Source of the DNA: AG-12 sp027339635
GTDB lineage: Bacteria; Chloroflexota; Dormibacteria; Aeolococcales; Bog-877
Assembly (NCBI GenBank): GCA_027339635.1
Contig: DAHWNZ010000043.1
Location: forward strand, 1-25,107
DNA: 25,107 bases
Reading direction: 5' to 3'
The notes below the pieces were generated by a model, which saw only the letters and a list, made by a program, of their open reading frames with translations, was not told the DNA's origin and did no database searches. This document shows, piece after piece, positions 1 through 7,367 of this stretch (its first letter is position 1; every line of letters begins with the position of its first letter). The position numbers were made by a program, and so were the translations under genes.

Positions 1-759
1 TTGGCCGAAGCAGCCAAGACCCTGGCACAGCAATCGAGCGCCATGCAGTTGCGCTATCTCGAGACCCTGGCCGACATCGCGCACGAGGTGGGAGCCACCC
101 TCCTGGTGGACATGGCCCACTTCGCGGGCCTCGTGGCCGGAGGTGCCCACCCGAGCCCGGTGCCCTTCGCGGATGTGGTCACCCTCACCACCCACAAGAC
201 CCTGCGTGGCCCCTGGGGCGGCATGGTCCTGTGCCGTGAGGAACACGCCAAGGCGGTCGACAAGTCGGTATTCCCGGGGGCCCAGGGAGGCCCCCTCCTG
301 CACGCCATCGCCGGCAAGGCCGTGGCCCTCAGGGCCTGGTCCGAGCCGGAGATGGGTGACTATGCCCAGCGCGTGGTGGCCAACGCCAAGAGGCTCGCTG
401 AGGGCCTACTGGCCAATGGCCTGCGGCTCGTGAGCGGGGGTACGGACAACCACCTGATGCTGATCGACCTGCGCCCGCTCAATCTCACGGGACGCCGGGT
501 CCAGGAGGCGTTCGACAGGGCCAGGATCACGGTGAACCGAAACTCCATCCCGTTCGACGAGGCCAGCAAGTTCAACCCGAGTGGGATCAGGCTGGGCACG
601 CCTGCCGTGACCACGAGGGGCATGGGCTTGCCGGAGATGGACGAGATCGCGAACCTGGTCGCCAGGGTCATCCATAACATAGAGGATGACGGCGTGGTTG
701 CCGAGGTGACAGGACGAGCCCGGGCCCTCTGCGAGGCGTATCCCCTGCCCTACGGCTGA
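1..759 (+). CDS. glyA: Serine hydroxymethyltransferase, 3' part (runs off the left edge)
   Basis: PLP enzyme that interconverts serine plus tetrahydrofolate with glycine plus 5,10-methylene-tetrahydrofolate; cytosolic, supplying one-carbon units. The visible 252 residues contain the family block VDMAHFAGLVAGG (D37 and H40 of the fragment) and TTHKTLRGP, whose K66 is the Schiff-base lysine. The 29-residue D-to-K spacing matches E. coli SHMT (D200, K229), so about 163 N-terminal residues lie outside the window and the full protein would be about 415 residues, the normal length. The substrate-carboxylate Arg lies in SGIRLGTPAVTTRG near residue 200. The TTG at base 1 is not a real start: the reading frame is open to the edge and the fold would be cut in half. 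The stop is TGA at 757-759, 16 bases before the next gene, so the two are probably co-transcribed. Confidence 0.95.
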   Translation: MAEAAKTLAQQSSAMQLRYLETLADIAHEVGATLLVDMAHFAGLVAGGAHPSPVPFADVVTLTTHKTLRGPWGGMVLCREEHAKAVDKSVFPGAQGGPLLHAIAGKAVALRAWSEPEMGDYAQRVVANAKRLAEGLLANGLRLVSGGTDNHLMLIDLRPLNLTGRRVQEAFDRARITVNRNSIPFDEASKFNPSGIRLGTPAVTTRGMGLPEMDEIANLVARVIHNIEDDGVVAEVTGRARALCEAYPLPYG

Positions 760-775
760 CCAGGAGGAGCCGCGC

Positions 776-1867
776 TTGCCCACCGTCGCCCACCACTTCC
801 TGGTAGCGGCACCGATCTTCCTGGTGGCGGTGGCGGTCACCTTGGCACTGGTTCCTCTGGTGCGCTGGCTCAGCTTCCGGGTTGGAGCGGTGGCCCAGCC
901 AGGCGGCCGGAACATCCACGAGAAGCCGACGGGGCGCCTGGGCGGGCTCGCCCTGATGGGTGGCTTCGTTGTCGCGGTAGCCGTCTTCGGCCGGGCCGTG
1001 CCCTACTGGGGACAGATCGAGGCCATCGCGGTGACGGTGGCGGCGCTGCTCGCGATAGACGACATCCTGGGGCTGCCCTTCTGGACCAAGCTGGTGATCC
1101 AAGTCCTCTGTTCCCTGCTGGTCGCCTGGGGATTCGGGATCACCATCACCTATGTGACCCTGCCCCATCTCGACCTGCACCTGGCCTGGGCCGCCATCCC
1201 GGTCACTGTCATCTGGCTGGTCGGGATGCAGAACTCGATCAACCTCCTGGATGGGGTCGACGGGCTGGCGGCCGGTGTCGTCGGAATCGTCGGCGCCGTG
1301 CTCTTCCTGGCAGCCGTCAATCGCTTGTCGGTGGACCCCGCCCAGGGAGCGGTGATCCTGCTCTCGGCAGCCCTGATCGGCTGCTGCCTCGGCTTTCTGG
1401 TTTTCAACTTCGCCCCCGCCCGGATCTTCATGGGCGACTCCGGCAGCCACGTCCTCGGCATGCTGGTGGGGGTGATCACCATCCTGGGCGTGGCCAAGGT
1501 TACCGTCGCCCTCGCCCTGTTCGTTCCAGTGCTCGCCCTGGCGTTGCCGATCGGGGATACCGCGTTCGCGATCTGGCGTAGAAGGCGGGCGGGGGTCGGC
1601 TTCGCACATCCTGACGCGCGCCACCTGCACCACCGCCTCCTAGGCCTGGGCCTCACCCCAAGAGAGACCGCGGTGACCTTCTACCTGGTGACGGCGATCC
1701 TCGGCTGCGTGGGGCTGGCGCTGTTCGGCCACCACAAGATCCTGGCGGTAGCCCTCGGCCTGCTCGTGCTAGCCCTGATACTGCTGGGATGGAGGATCTG
1801 GCACCGGCGGGGATTCAGCTTTCAGGACCGGCCGGAGCCCGCCCCGGCGGAGCGACCCAACCCTTGA
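776..1867 (+). CDS. wecA: WecA/TagO-type undecaprenyl-phosphate N-acetylhexosamine-1-phosphate transferase
   Basis: Polytopic membrane enzyme of the MraY/WecA/TagO superfamily. It transfers a sugar-1-phosphate, usually GlcNAc-1-P from UDP-GlcNAc, to undecaprenyl phosphate on the cytoplasmic face, the first step of a cell-envelope glycopolymer. Visible motifs in order: NIHEKPTGRLGG (about 46-57), the Mg-binding DD pair in AIDDILGL (95-96), NSINLLDGVDGLAAG (153-167), RIFMGDSGS (216-224, D221) and the histidine motif HPDARHLHHRLL (278-289). The last separates WecA/TagO types from MraY. Length is 363 residues with about ten hydrophobic segments. The start is TTG 776, preceded by an AGGAGG-like site at 761-767. 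The stop overlaps the murA start. Sugar specificity cannot be read from sequence. The WecG/TagA-family gene at 12318 would be a logical next enzyme. Confidence 0.9.
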   Translation: MPTVAHHFLVAAPIFLVAVAVTLALVPLVRWLSFRVGAVAQPGGRNIHEKPTGRLGGLALMGGFVVAVAVFGRAVPYWGQIEAIAVTVAALLAIDDILGLPFWTKLVIQVLCSLLVAWGFGITITYVTLPHLDLHLAWAAIPVTVIWLVGMQNSINLLDGVDGLAAGVVGIVGAVLFLAAVNRLSVDPAQGAVILLSAALIGCCLGFLVFNFAPARIFMGDSGSHVLGMLVGVITILGVAKVTVALALFVPVLALALPIGDTAFAIWRRRRAGVGFAHPDARHLHHRLLGLGLTPRETAVTFYLVTAILGCVGLALFGHHKILAVALGLLVLALILLGWRIWHRRGFSFQDRPEPAPAERPNP

Positions 1868-3165
1868 CCGCACGAGCGCCCGTCTTCGAGCAAGACCAGG
1901 AGTGGCTCGAGATCGAGGGCGGGAGGCCACTGCGCGGCGAGGTGACCGTGAGTGGCAGCAAGAACGCCGCCCTTCCAGAGATGGCGGCGGCGCTGCTGGC
2001 CGATGGCCCCCTGGTGCTCAGCAACGTGCCAGAGATAGAGGACGTGGGGACCATGTGCCGGATCCTGCACAGTCTCGGGGCGACAACGACAAGGAGGGCG
2101 GACGAACTCGTGATCGATCCCCGCGGGCTGCGGGGCGGCTCACCAGATCATGCGGCAGCCAAGCGTATGCGCGCCTCCCTGCTCCTGCTGGGCCCGCTGC
2201 TGGCAGCGACCGGGGAGGCCGACCTGCCTCGCCCGGGCGGGGATGACATCGGGGCCAGGCGGATCGAGCAGCACGTGGTCGGGCTGCGCCGGATGGGCGC
2301 CGATGTGGATGACTCCGGAGCTGGCATCCGCGCCCGCGCCGGGAGGCTCCATGGCACTCACGTCTGGCTCGACATGCCGACCGTCACGGGTACGGAGAAC
2401 CTGATGATGGCGGCGGTCCGGGCCGACGGCATCACCATCATCTCCAACGCGGCCCGCGAGCCGCACGTGGTCGACCTGGCGCTCTGCCTGAATTCGATGG
2501 GGGCCCGCATCACCGGGGCGGGGTCAGACCGGGTCGTGGTGGAGGGCGTGGCCCGGCTCCATCAGGCCGAGCACAGGGTGCGGCCCGACTACATCGAGGC
2601 CGGGACCTACGGGTTGGCGGTCGCCGCCACCGGGGGCGACCTGATGATCCAGGACATGTTCAGTGAGGATCTGACCCAGGTTCTGCACAAGCTGAGGGCC
2701 GCCGGCTGCCAGGTGGAGGAGGGGGCCACCTGGGTCAGGGTGGCGAGGTCCGGGCCTCTCACCGCGGTGGACATGACGACCTGGCCCCACCCTGGTTTCG
2801 CCACCGACCTGCAGTCGCAGTACGTCGCCCTCATGACCCAGGCGCGGGGCGACGCCACGGTCTGGGAGGCGCTCTACGAGAACCGGTTTCGGCCGGTTGA
2901 AGAGCTGCGCCGCCTGGGAGCCGACATCGAGGTCGAGGGGAGGATCGCGGTGGTGCACGGAGGCACTCCGCTGAGGGGCAGCGACCTGGCCGTCTCGGAC
3001 ATCCGCTCCGGGGCGGCGCTGGTGATCGCCGGCCTCTGCGCCGAGGGGGTGACCACCTGCCGCAACGTCCGCCACCTGGATCGCGGGTATCAGAACCTGG
3101 TGGGCAAGCTGGGCCAGGTAGGGGCTCACCTATCCCGCCATCCGAGCGCCGCAGGTGAGGCATAG
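1864..3165 (+). CDS. murA: UDP-N-acetylglucosamine 1-carboxyvinyltransferase (MurA), Asp-type active site
   Basis: Transfers enolpyruvate from PEP to UDP-GlcNAc, the first committed step of peptidoglycan synthesis; cytosolic. An upstream in-frame ATG exists at 1789, but I chose TTG 1864. It overlaps the preceding TGA (TTGA), has GGAG about 10 bases upstream, and gives a 433-residue protein starting just before the conserved first strand. Motifs: SGSKNAALP (K33, the E. coli K22 equivalent), KRMRASLLLLGPLLA (100-114), the active-site loop PGGDDIGARRIEQH (124-137), HPGFATDLQSQY with the catalytic-base Asp (E. coli D305 equivalent), and DIRSGAAL with the PEP-binding Arg. The loop has Asp (D127, bases 2242-2244) where most MurA enzymes have Cys115. 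The same change is natural in Mycobacterium and Chlamydia and removes the fosfomycin target. Confidence 0.95.
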   Translation: MTARAPVFEQDQEWLEIEGGRPLRGEVTVSGSKNAALPEMAAALLADGPLVLSNVPEIEDVGTMCRILHSLGATTTRRADELVIDPRGLRGGSPDHAAAKRMRASLLLLGPLLAATGEADLPRPGGDDIGARRIEQHVVGLRRMGADVDDSGAGIRARAGRLHGTHVWLDMPTVTGTENLMMAAVRADGITIISNAAREPHVVDLALCLNSMGARITGAGSDRVVVEGVARLHQAEHRVRPDYIEAGTYGLAVAATGGDLMIQDMFSEDLTQVLHKLRAAGCQVEEGATWVRVARSGPLTAVDMTTWPHPGFATDLQSQYVALMTQARGDATVWEALYENRFRPVEELRRLGADIEVEGRIAVVHGGTPLRGSDLAVSDIRSGAALVIAGLCAEGVTTCRNVRHLDRGYQNLVGKLGQVGAHLSRHPSAAGEA

Positions 3166-3170
3166 CCAGA

Positions 3171-4001
3171 GTGGCCGGCCGGCGCTTCGGCATGGAGCTA
3201 TCGGACGACCGGGTCGAGATCTGGGCGCGGGGCGACGGCCTTGTGTTCCAGGAACCAGCGGTCATCGCCCGCAGCAGCTCCGGGCGGGTGTTCGCCCTGG
3301 GCAGTCAGGCCGTGAGGATCGTGGCCGAGGAAGGCTCTGAGACCGAGCTGGTCCACCCGTTCGGGATCTTCGAGCTGCGCGACCGGGACACCGCCGAGCA
3401 GATGCTGCGGCAGCTGATCACCAGGGTTGTCGGCCGGCTGGTCTTCGTGCGCCATGAACTGGTTCTCGCCGTCTCCGCGGAGTTGTCCACGACCGCCCGC
3501 AGGGTCCTGCTGGAAGCCGCCCTGGCCTCAGGGGCGCGCATGGCCCACCTGCTTGACCTACCACTTGCCCTGGCGTTCGGAGCCGGGCTGCCGGTGACGT
3601 CCTGGGACCCGATGCCGGTCATGTTTCTGCTGCCCGACAGCGTTCAGGCCGCGATCGTCTGCCATCACGGGCTGCTGGCGTCGCGGGCCATCGAACTTGG
3701 GGAGTCGGACGACTCCGCGACCGCCTGGGCAGACCCGGACCGGGTCGAGATCGTGGCCGGGATGGTCAGAGACCTGGTGGCCGAGGCGCCGGCTTCCGCC
3801 AGCAGGCGAATCGCCAGCCTAGGGCTGACCCTGGCAGGGCGGGGGGTGGACCTGCAGCAGGTCGGCCGGATGATCACCGGGAGCAGCGGCCTGCCCACCA
3901 GGGTCGTGGCCGATCCCGAGCACTGTGTGGTCAAGGGCGCCGAGGTGGCCCTGGAGCGGATCGAGGCAGCGGGTGGGAGGACGCTCCTCTACCTGCGATG
4001 A
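3171..4001 (+). CDS. Shortened MreB-like actin-fold protein with degenerate nucleotide-binding motifs
   Basis: A 276-residue relative of MreB, which is usually about 335-345. Homology is clearest at three places. Residues 7-50 match the MreB N-terminus (GDGLVFQEPAVIA resembling the G-x-V-x-x-EPSVVA strand). Residues 120-142 (LLDLPLALAFGAGLPV) match the EEPMAAAIGAGLPV block. Residues 219-263 (LTLAGRGVDLQQVGRMI, then GLPTRVVADPEHCVVKGAEVAL) match the adenosine motif and C-terminus. The ATP-site signatures are gone. Phosphate-1 DLGTAN is ELSDDR (residues 9-14). Phosphate-2 DIGGGTTE is LLPDSVQA (153-160). TGGGALL is TLAGRGVDL. Only about 55 residues separate phosphate-2 from the adenosine motif, so much of subdomain II is missing. 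It probably cannot bind or hydrolyse ATP as MreB does. The start is GTG 3171, 5 bases after murA, with an AGGTGAGG site upstream. Function is unknown; a scaffold or regulator of wall synthesis beside murA is an inference. Confidence 0.75.
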   Translation: MAGRRFGMELSDDRVEIWARGDGLVFQEPAVIARSSSGRVFALGSQAVRIVAEEGSETELVHPFGIFELRDRDTAEQMLRQLITRVVGRLVFVRHELVLAVSAELSTTARRVLLEAALASGARMAHLLDLPLALAFGAGLPVTSWDPMPVMFLLPDSVQAAIVCHHGLLASRAIELGESDDSATAWADPDRVEIVAGMVRDLVAEAPASASRRIASLGLTLAGRGVDLQQVGRMITGSSGLPTRVVADPEHCVVKGAEVALERIEAAGGRTLLYLR

Positions 4002-5113
4002 CCCAGGCGGGCGGCTGACAGCTCTTCCAGCAGCACCCGCCGGTGGCTCGCCACCGACCTCTCCCAGGTGAAGCCGGCCGACCGTCGCAGCCCGAGGGCG
4101 GCCAGATGCTGGCGCAGGGATGGGCTGGAGACCACGGAGCGCAGGGCTTCCACCCATTCCTCCTCACGGTTATCTGAAATGAGGAGGGCCGACCCGGTCG
4201 CCACCTCCTCGACGCCGCCCGCCTGGTTGGCGATAACCGGGGTGCCACAGGCCATGGCCTCGAGCGCGGGCAGGCCGAACCCCTCATAGGAGGAGGGGAT
4301 GCAGGCGGCCAGCGCCCCCGTGTAAAGGCAGGCCAGCTCGTCTCCTCCGACGTGGGCCAGGATCGTCACTTGGATGTCGAGCTCGCGGCTCAGCCGCCGC
4401 AGACCTTGAGCAGCCTCACCCATGGCGTTGGTCACCACCAGACCCGGCCCTCGGGCTCCGGGCGGAAAGGCCGACGCGAACATGCGCAGGAGATGGGGGA
4501 TGTTCTTGCGGGGGTGGTGAGCGCCCACCGCCAGCAGATACGGCTCCCTCACCCCCAACAGACTCTCGGCCGAGCGGACCTCGGCTTGGTCGCGGACCCG
4601 GAAGCAGGAGCTGACTCCGTGAGCGATGGCGGTGATCCGGCCGGGGTCCGCCGAGTAGTGCTGGACGAGGTCCGCCTTGGTGGTCTCCGAGGGGGTGATG
4701 ATGCGGTCGGCGCGGCGCAGGGTATCCCTCACGAAGCCGTCGACTGAGCGGCCGGCCGAGCCTGGGTAGGCCGCTGGGGCCAGGCGGTGCTCCACCCCGT
4801 GGATCGTCACCACGGAGCGGGGCAGCCGCCCCGGGGGAAGGCGGTAGGCGGGGACGAAGAGGAGCTCCGGCGGGCGTCGCTGGATCTCCCTGGCCAGCCG
4901 CAGCCTGGTCCAACCGCGTGGCAGGGGCAGGGCTCTCCAGTGGCTGGCGGATCCCGGGCTGGGGGCGTGCTCAGGGGGATGGGCGGCGTTGAGGTAGAGG
5001 ACCAGGGGTGCTGGTTGGTCCGCGATCAGGCCGGAGACGACCTCTGTGGAGTAGACGCCAATTCCCGTCGGCTCCTTCTGGAACGCCCGGCTGGCATCGA
5101 TACCGATCGCCAC
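3989..5113 (-). CDS. GT4-family glycosyltransferase (GT-B fold)
   Basis: A 374-residue retaining glycosyltransferase of the glycos_transf_1/GT4 group. The N-terminal Rossmann domain begins IGIDASRAFQKEPTGIGVYS, the usual acceptor-side loop. The C-terminal domain contains LLAVGAHHPRKN and the signature EGFGLPALEAMACGTPVIA followed by GGVEEVA. This is the EX7E nucleotide-sugar binding site, with both Glu residues present. No transmembrane segment is seen, so it should act at the cytoplasmic membrane face. It most resembles mannosyl- or rhamnosyl-type transferases of surface polysaccharide synthesis, but the sugar cannot be assigned. The start is GTG at 5113, exactly six bases after a TAAACT -10 box, so the message is probably leaderless. 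Its stop overlaps the tail of the MreB-like gene by 13 bases in convergent orientation. Confidence 0.85.
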   Translation of the reverse strand: MAIGIDASRAFQKEPTGIGVYSTEVVSGLIADQPAPLVLYLNAAHPPEHAPSPGSASHWRALPLPRGWTRLRLAREIQRRPPELLFVPAYRLPPGRLPRSVVTIHGVEHRLAPAAYPGSAGRSVDGFVRDTLRRADRIITPSETTKADLVQHYSADPGRITAIAHGVSSCFRVRDQAEVRSAESLLGVREPYLLAVGAHHPRKNIPHLLRMFASAFPPGARGPGLVVTNAMGEAAQGLRRLSRELDIQVTILAHVGGDELACLYTGALAACIPSSYEGFGLPALEAMACGTPVIANQAGGVEEVATGSALLISDNREEEWVEALRSVVSSPSLRQHLAALGLRRSAGFTWERSVASHRRVLLEELSAARLGHRR

Positions 5114-5125
5114 CGGGCCAGTTTA
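5114..5125 (-). promoter_or_regulatory. -10 element of the GT4 gene, leaderless layout
   Basis: On the minus strand TAAACT (5125-5120) is followed by GGCCCG and then the GTG start at 5113. A 6-base gap places the expected transcription start on the G of GTG. The box is flanked by the inverted repeat CGGGCC / GGCCCG. No good -35 hexamer is visible. Confidence 0.5.
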
Positions 5126-5200
5126 GGGCCCGCGCTCAAGAGACGGTGGGACCGCCCCGCGTCCCAAGATCGATCGCGCCAGCAGGGGTGGGGGGCATGG

Positions 5201-5206
5201 TAAGAT
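5201..5206 (+). promoter_or_regulatory. Candidate -10 box of the ATP synthase operon
   Basis: TAAGAT at 5201-5206 is the only good TANNNT hexamer between the divergent GT4 gene and the first atp gene. The expected start of transcription is about 5212-5214, just before the TTG at 5216. No convincing -35 hexamer is visible. Confidence 0.35.
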
Positions 5207-5215
5207 CCCCGCGAT

Positions 5216-5452
5216 TTGTCCTTGGAGGGCGATCCGAAGCGGCCCGGGGGAGTAGCGGGTCCCGGAGGAGCCCTCGCCTTGGTAGGAGTCTTCTCGATCA
5301 CGGTCGTAATTGGGGTCGTGGCCGGGGTGCTGCTGGACCAGCATTTCCACACACTCCCGTGGCTCACGCTCACGGGGCTGCTGGTGGGCATGGTGGGGGG
5401 CTCTCTGGCCGTTTACCGCGGACTCTCCGTATATCGGGAACACAGGGATTGA
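5216..5452 (+). CDS. AtpZ/AtpI-type small membrane protein of the ATP synthase operon
   Basis: Up to 78 residues with two hydrophobic segments (about 19-41 and 47-66) and the motif VLLDQHFHTLPWLTLTGLLVGMVGGSLAVYR. This fits the short F0F1-ATPase gene-1 family (the G-x-x-x-D-x-x-x-x-T-x-P-W hairpin). Members precede atp operons and are thought to assist c-ring assembly or Mg/Ca handling; the exact role is unsettled. The start is uncertain. TTG 5216 would be almost leaderless from the TAAGAT box. TTG 5279 has a strong GGAGGAG at 5264-5270 with 8-base spacing and keeps both helices (57 residues). The stop TGA overlaps the next ATG (TGATG). Confidence 0.7.
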   Translation: MSLEGDPKRPGGVAGPGGALALVGVFSITVVIGVVAGVLLDQHFHTLPWLTLTGLLVGMVGGSLAVYRGLSVYREHRD

Positions 5453-5817
5453 TGGTGCAGAACGTTGACGAGATGGCGGGGGCGGTAAGGTCCGCCTGGC
5501 TCGCCGCCGTGGCCGCGGTCGTGGTCGTGGCCGCCGCCGGCTTTGTGGTGGCCGGGCCGGTCGGTGGCGGGCTGGCCGCGGCAGGTGGGCTGGTGGGCGT
5601 GGGCAATCTGCAACTGGCGGTGTTTGCCCTCAAGCGCTCGCCGATCGCATTCCTCGGCTCGAGCCTGCCCCGGCTCGCCGTGATCACGGTGGCGATGGCG
5701 GCCCTGGTGGTGGTGCTGGGGCCTATCGGGGTCTGGGCCCTGCTGGGCCTGCTGGTCACGCACCTGGCCCAGGTCGGCGCCGTGCTCCGCCTGGGAGTCC
5801 GGATGAGCACCAGATGA
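5452..5817 (+). CDS. atpI: ATP synthase subunit I (AtpI-like membrane protein)
   Basis: 121 residues with four hydrophobic segments: WLAAVAAVVVVAAAGFVVAG, GGGLAAAGGLVGVGNLQLAVFAL, LAVITVAMAALVVVLGP and IGVWALLGLLVTHLAQVGAVL. Size, topology and position immediately before the a-subunit gene match the ATP synthase I family, which in other bacteria helps c-ring assembly. An open frame runs upstream to 5008, but it lies in the GT4 promoter and the preceding gene. ATG 5452 overlaps the previous stop and is the natural start. Its stop overlaps the atpB start as ATGA. Sequence identity to known AtpI is weak, so the call rests on topology and context. Confidence 0.7.
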   Translation: MVQNVDEMAGAVRSAWLAAVAAVVVVAAAGFVVAGPVGGGLAAAGGLVGVGNLQLAVFALKRSPIAFLGSSLPRLAVITVAMAALVVVLGPIGVWALLGLLVTHLAQVGAVLRLGVRMSTR

Positions 5818-6572
5818 AGCCGCTGGTCCTGACCCAGATCGCGGTCGGCAACCACTGGGTCGGCCACATCCTCGGCCAGACAATCTACCTCGACACCCTA
5901 ATCAGCTCGGGGGTCGCGTTCATGATCGTGCTGGTCTCGGGCTTCTACCTCAAGACCCGCATCACGAGCGGCGTCCCCGGCCGCTTCCAGGCCGCCATCG
6001 AGATGGTGTGGACGACGGTCGACGACTACATCACGCGCATGATCGGGCCGTTCGCGCGCTGGGTGGTGCCCCTGGTGGTGGTGCTCTTCTTCTACATCCT
6101 GGTCAGCAACTGGTTGGAGCTGATCCCGACCGGGGGCAGGCTGACCTCGCCGACCTCCGATGTCAATGACACGGCGGCGCTGGCCATCATCGTGATCCTG
6201 ATGGTCCATGTGACCTCCATTCGCCGGCGCGGCTTCGGAGGCTATCTCAAGACGAACTATGTGCACCCAGACGGGTTGCCGTGGTTCATGTACATCCTGC
6301 TGGTGCCGATCAACGTGATCGCACAGATCTCCTACCCGATCTCGCTGGCGCTGCGTCTCTTCGGCAACATGTTCGCCGCCGCCCTCATGCTCGAGATCAT
6401 CGCCATCCTGCCCATCTACATCGGATTCGTCTTCAATGGAATCTGGAAGCTCTTCGAAGGCCTGTTCGTGGACGTGATCCAGGCCTTCATCTTCGCCCTG
6501 CTGACGGTGATCTACCTCAGCATGGCGACCATGACCGAGGACCATCAGGCTACCGAGACCGCCAGCAGCTAG
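5814..6572 (+). CDS. atpB: F-type ATP synthase subunit a
   Basis: Membrane proton-channel subunit, 252 residues, five to six helices. The essential Arg is R181 in SLALRLFGNMFAAALM, the equivalent of E. coli R210. Other family blocks are NWLELIPTGGRLTSPTSDVNDTAALA (about 99-124) and the C-terminal helix LFEGLFVDVIQAFIFALLTVIYLSMA. ATG 5814 is coupled to the preceding stop by a 4-base overlap. The N-terminus is short, without a signal-peptide-like extension. It acts with the c ring to turn proton flow into rotation. Confidence 0.95.
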   Translation: MKPLVLTQIAVGNHWVGHILGQTIYLDTLISSGVAFMIVLVSGFYLKTRITSGVPGRFQAAIEMVWTTVDDYITRMIGPFARWVVPLVVVLFFYILVSNWLELIPTGGRLTSPTSDVNDTAALAIIVILMVHVTSIRRRGFGGYLKTNYVHPDGLPWFMYILLVPINVIAQISYPISLALRLFGNMFAAALMLEIIAILPIYIGFVFNGIWKLFEGLFVDVIQAFIFALLTVIYLSMATMTEDHQATETASS

Positions 6573-6611
6573 GGCGCCCAGCGCCGCAACTAAGACCTGG
6601 GAGGAGAACAC

Positions 6612-6854
6612 TTGCTAACGACCGCACATGCAGAGGTGTACGCCGGAGCCATGATCGGCACCGGCGTCGGCGCCGTCGGGGCCGCCATCGGAGACGGACT
6701 CGCCGGGGCTCAGCTGATCGCCGGCATCGCTCGCCAGCCGGAAGCGCAGGGAAGGCTGCTCACCTGGACCTTCCTGACGGTAGGTCTGGCGGAGGCCGTC
6801 TACTTCATCAACCTGGCCCTGATGTTCGTCTTCATCGCGCTGGCCGGGAAGTAG
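6612..6854 (+). CDS. atpE: F-type ATP synthase subunit c, mycobacterium-like
   Basis: 80-residue hairpin of two helices forming the rotor ring. The proton-carrying carboxylate is E61 in VGLAEAVYFINL, and the polar loop is ARQPEAQG (40-47). Helix 1 has IGDG with D28, and helix 2 carries E61, Y64 and I66. These positions are numbered exactly as in Mycobacterium tuberculosis AtpE, and the sequence from GAAIGDG to the end closely follows the mycobacterial protein. Position 63 is Val instead of Ala. The Na+-binding Gln/Ser pattern of sodium-type c subunits is absent, so the ring is predicted to be proton-driven. TTG 6612 is supported by GGGAGGAG at 6599-6606. Confidence 0.95.
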   Translation: MLTTAHAEVYAGAMIGTGVGAVGAAIGDGLAGAQLIAGIARQPEAQGRLLTWTFLTVGLAEAVYFINLALMFVFIALAGK

Positions 6855-6863
6855 GCCAAAGCC

Positions 6864-7367
6864 GTGGTCCTAGCCGCCAACCCGCTGGCCATCAACGCGA
6901 CGTTCATCGTCGAGATCGTCGTATTCCTGGCTCTCCTGTGGCTCTTGCGCCGCTTTGTCTTCCCCCCGCTGGACAAGGCGATCCGGGCCCGCCAGGCGCA
7001 GATCGCCCAGGCTCTGGGCGAGGCGGAGTCCGCCCGCCAGGAGGCGGAGCAGGCCAGGGTCTCCGAGCGCGAGGAGATGGCCGAGGCGAGGGCCAAGGCG
7101 CAGGAGATCCTGGATCGAGCACAGCAGCTTGGGGAGCAGCTCCGCGACGAGCTGCGCCAGCGGGGCGAGCAGGAACAACAGGCGATGCTGGAGCGCGCCC
7201 GTCAGGAGCTGGCCCGGGAGCGGGAGCAGGCGGTGCTGGAGCTGCGACGGCAGGCGGCGGACCTGGTGATGCTCGCCACCACCAAGGTGCTGCAGGAGGA
7301 ACTCGACCCAACCAGGCAGCGGCGGCTGATCGATCAGGCCCTGAAGGAGGTCGACCTCAGTGCCTGA
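6864..7367 (+). CDS. atpF: F-type ATP synthase subunit b
   Basis: 167 residues: one N-terminal membrane helix (about 13-31, FIVEIVVFLALLWLLRRFVF) followed by a long charged alpha-helical stalk rich in Glu, Arg, Gln and Ala, ending VLQEELDPTRQRRLIDQALKEVD. This is the peripheral stalk linking subunit a to delta/alpha. Only one b gene is present, so a b2 homodimer is expected. The start is GTG 6864, nine bases after atpE, with no strong ribosome site visible. The end overlaps atpH by 8 bases, and an AAGGAGG at 7344-7350 inside atpF serves atpH. Confidence 0.92.
   Translation: MVLAANPLAINATFIVEIVVFLALLWLLRRFVFPPLDKAIRARQAQIAQALGEAESARQEAEQARVSEREEMAEARAKAQEILDRAQQLGEQLRDELRQRGEQEQQAMLERARQELAREREQAVLELRRQAADLVMLATTKVLQEELDPTRQRRLIDQALKEVDLSA

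Noticed and set aside
668..1633. 321-codon minus-strand open frame over the wecA-like gene
   Set aside because: Its composition (Asp, Gln, His, Gly, Arg) is typical of an antisense shadow of a membrane protein, and it has no start context.
1789..1863. Upstream ATG start for murA
   Set aside because: It lies within the wecA-like gene and adds 25 residues that have no MurA counterpart.
5008..5451. N-terminal extension of the AtpI-like protein
   Set aside because: The extension runs through the divergent promoter and the preceding small gene; ATG 5452 is coupled to the previous stop.
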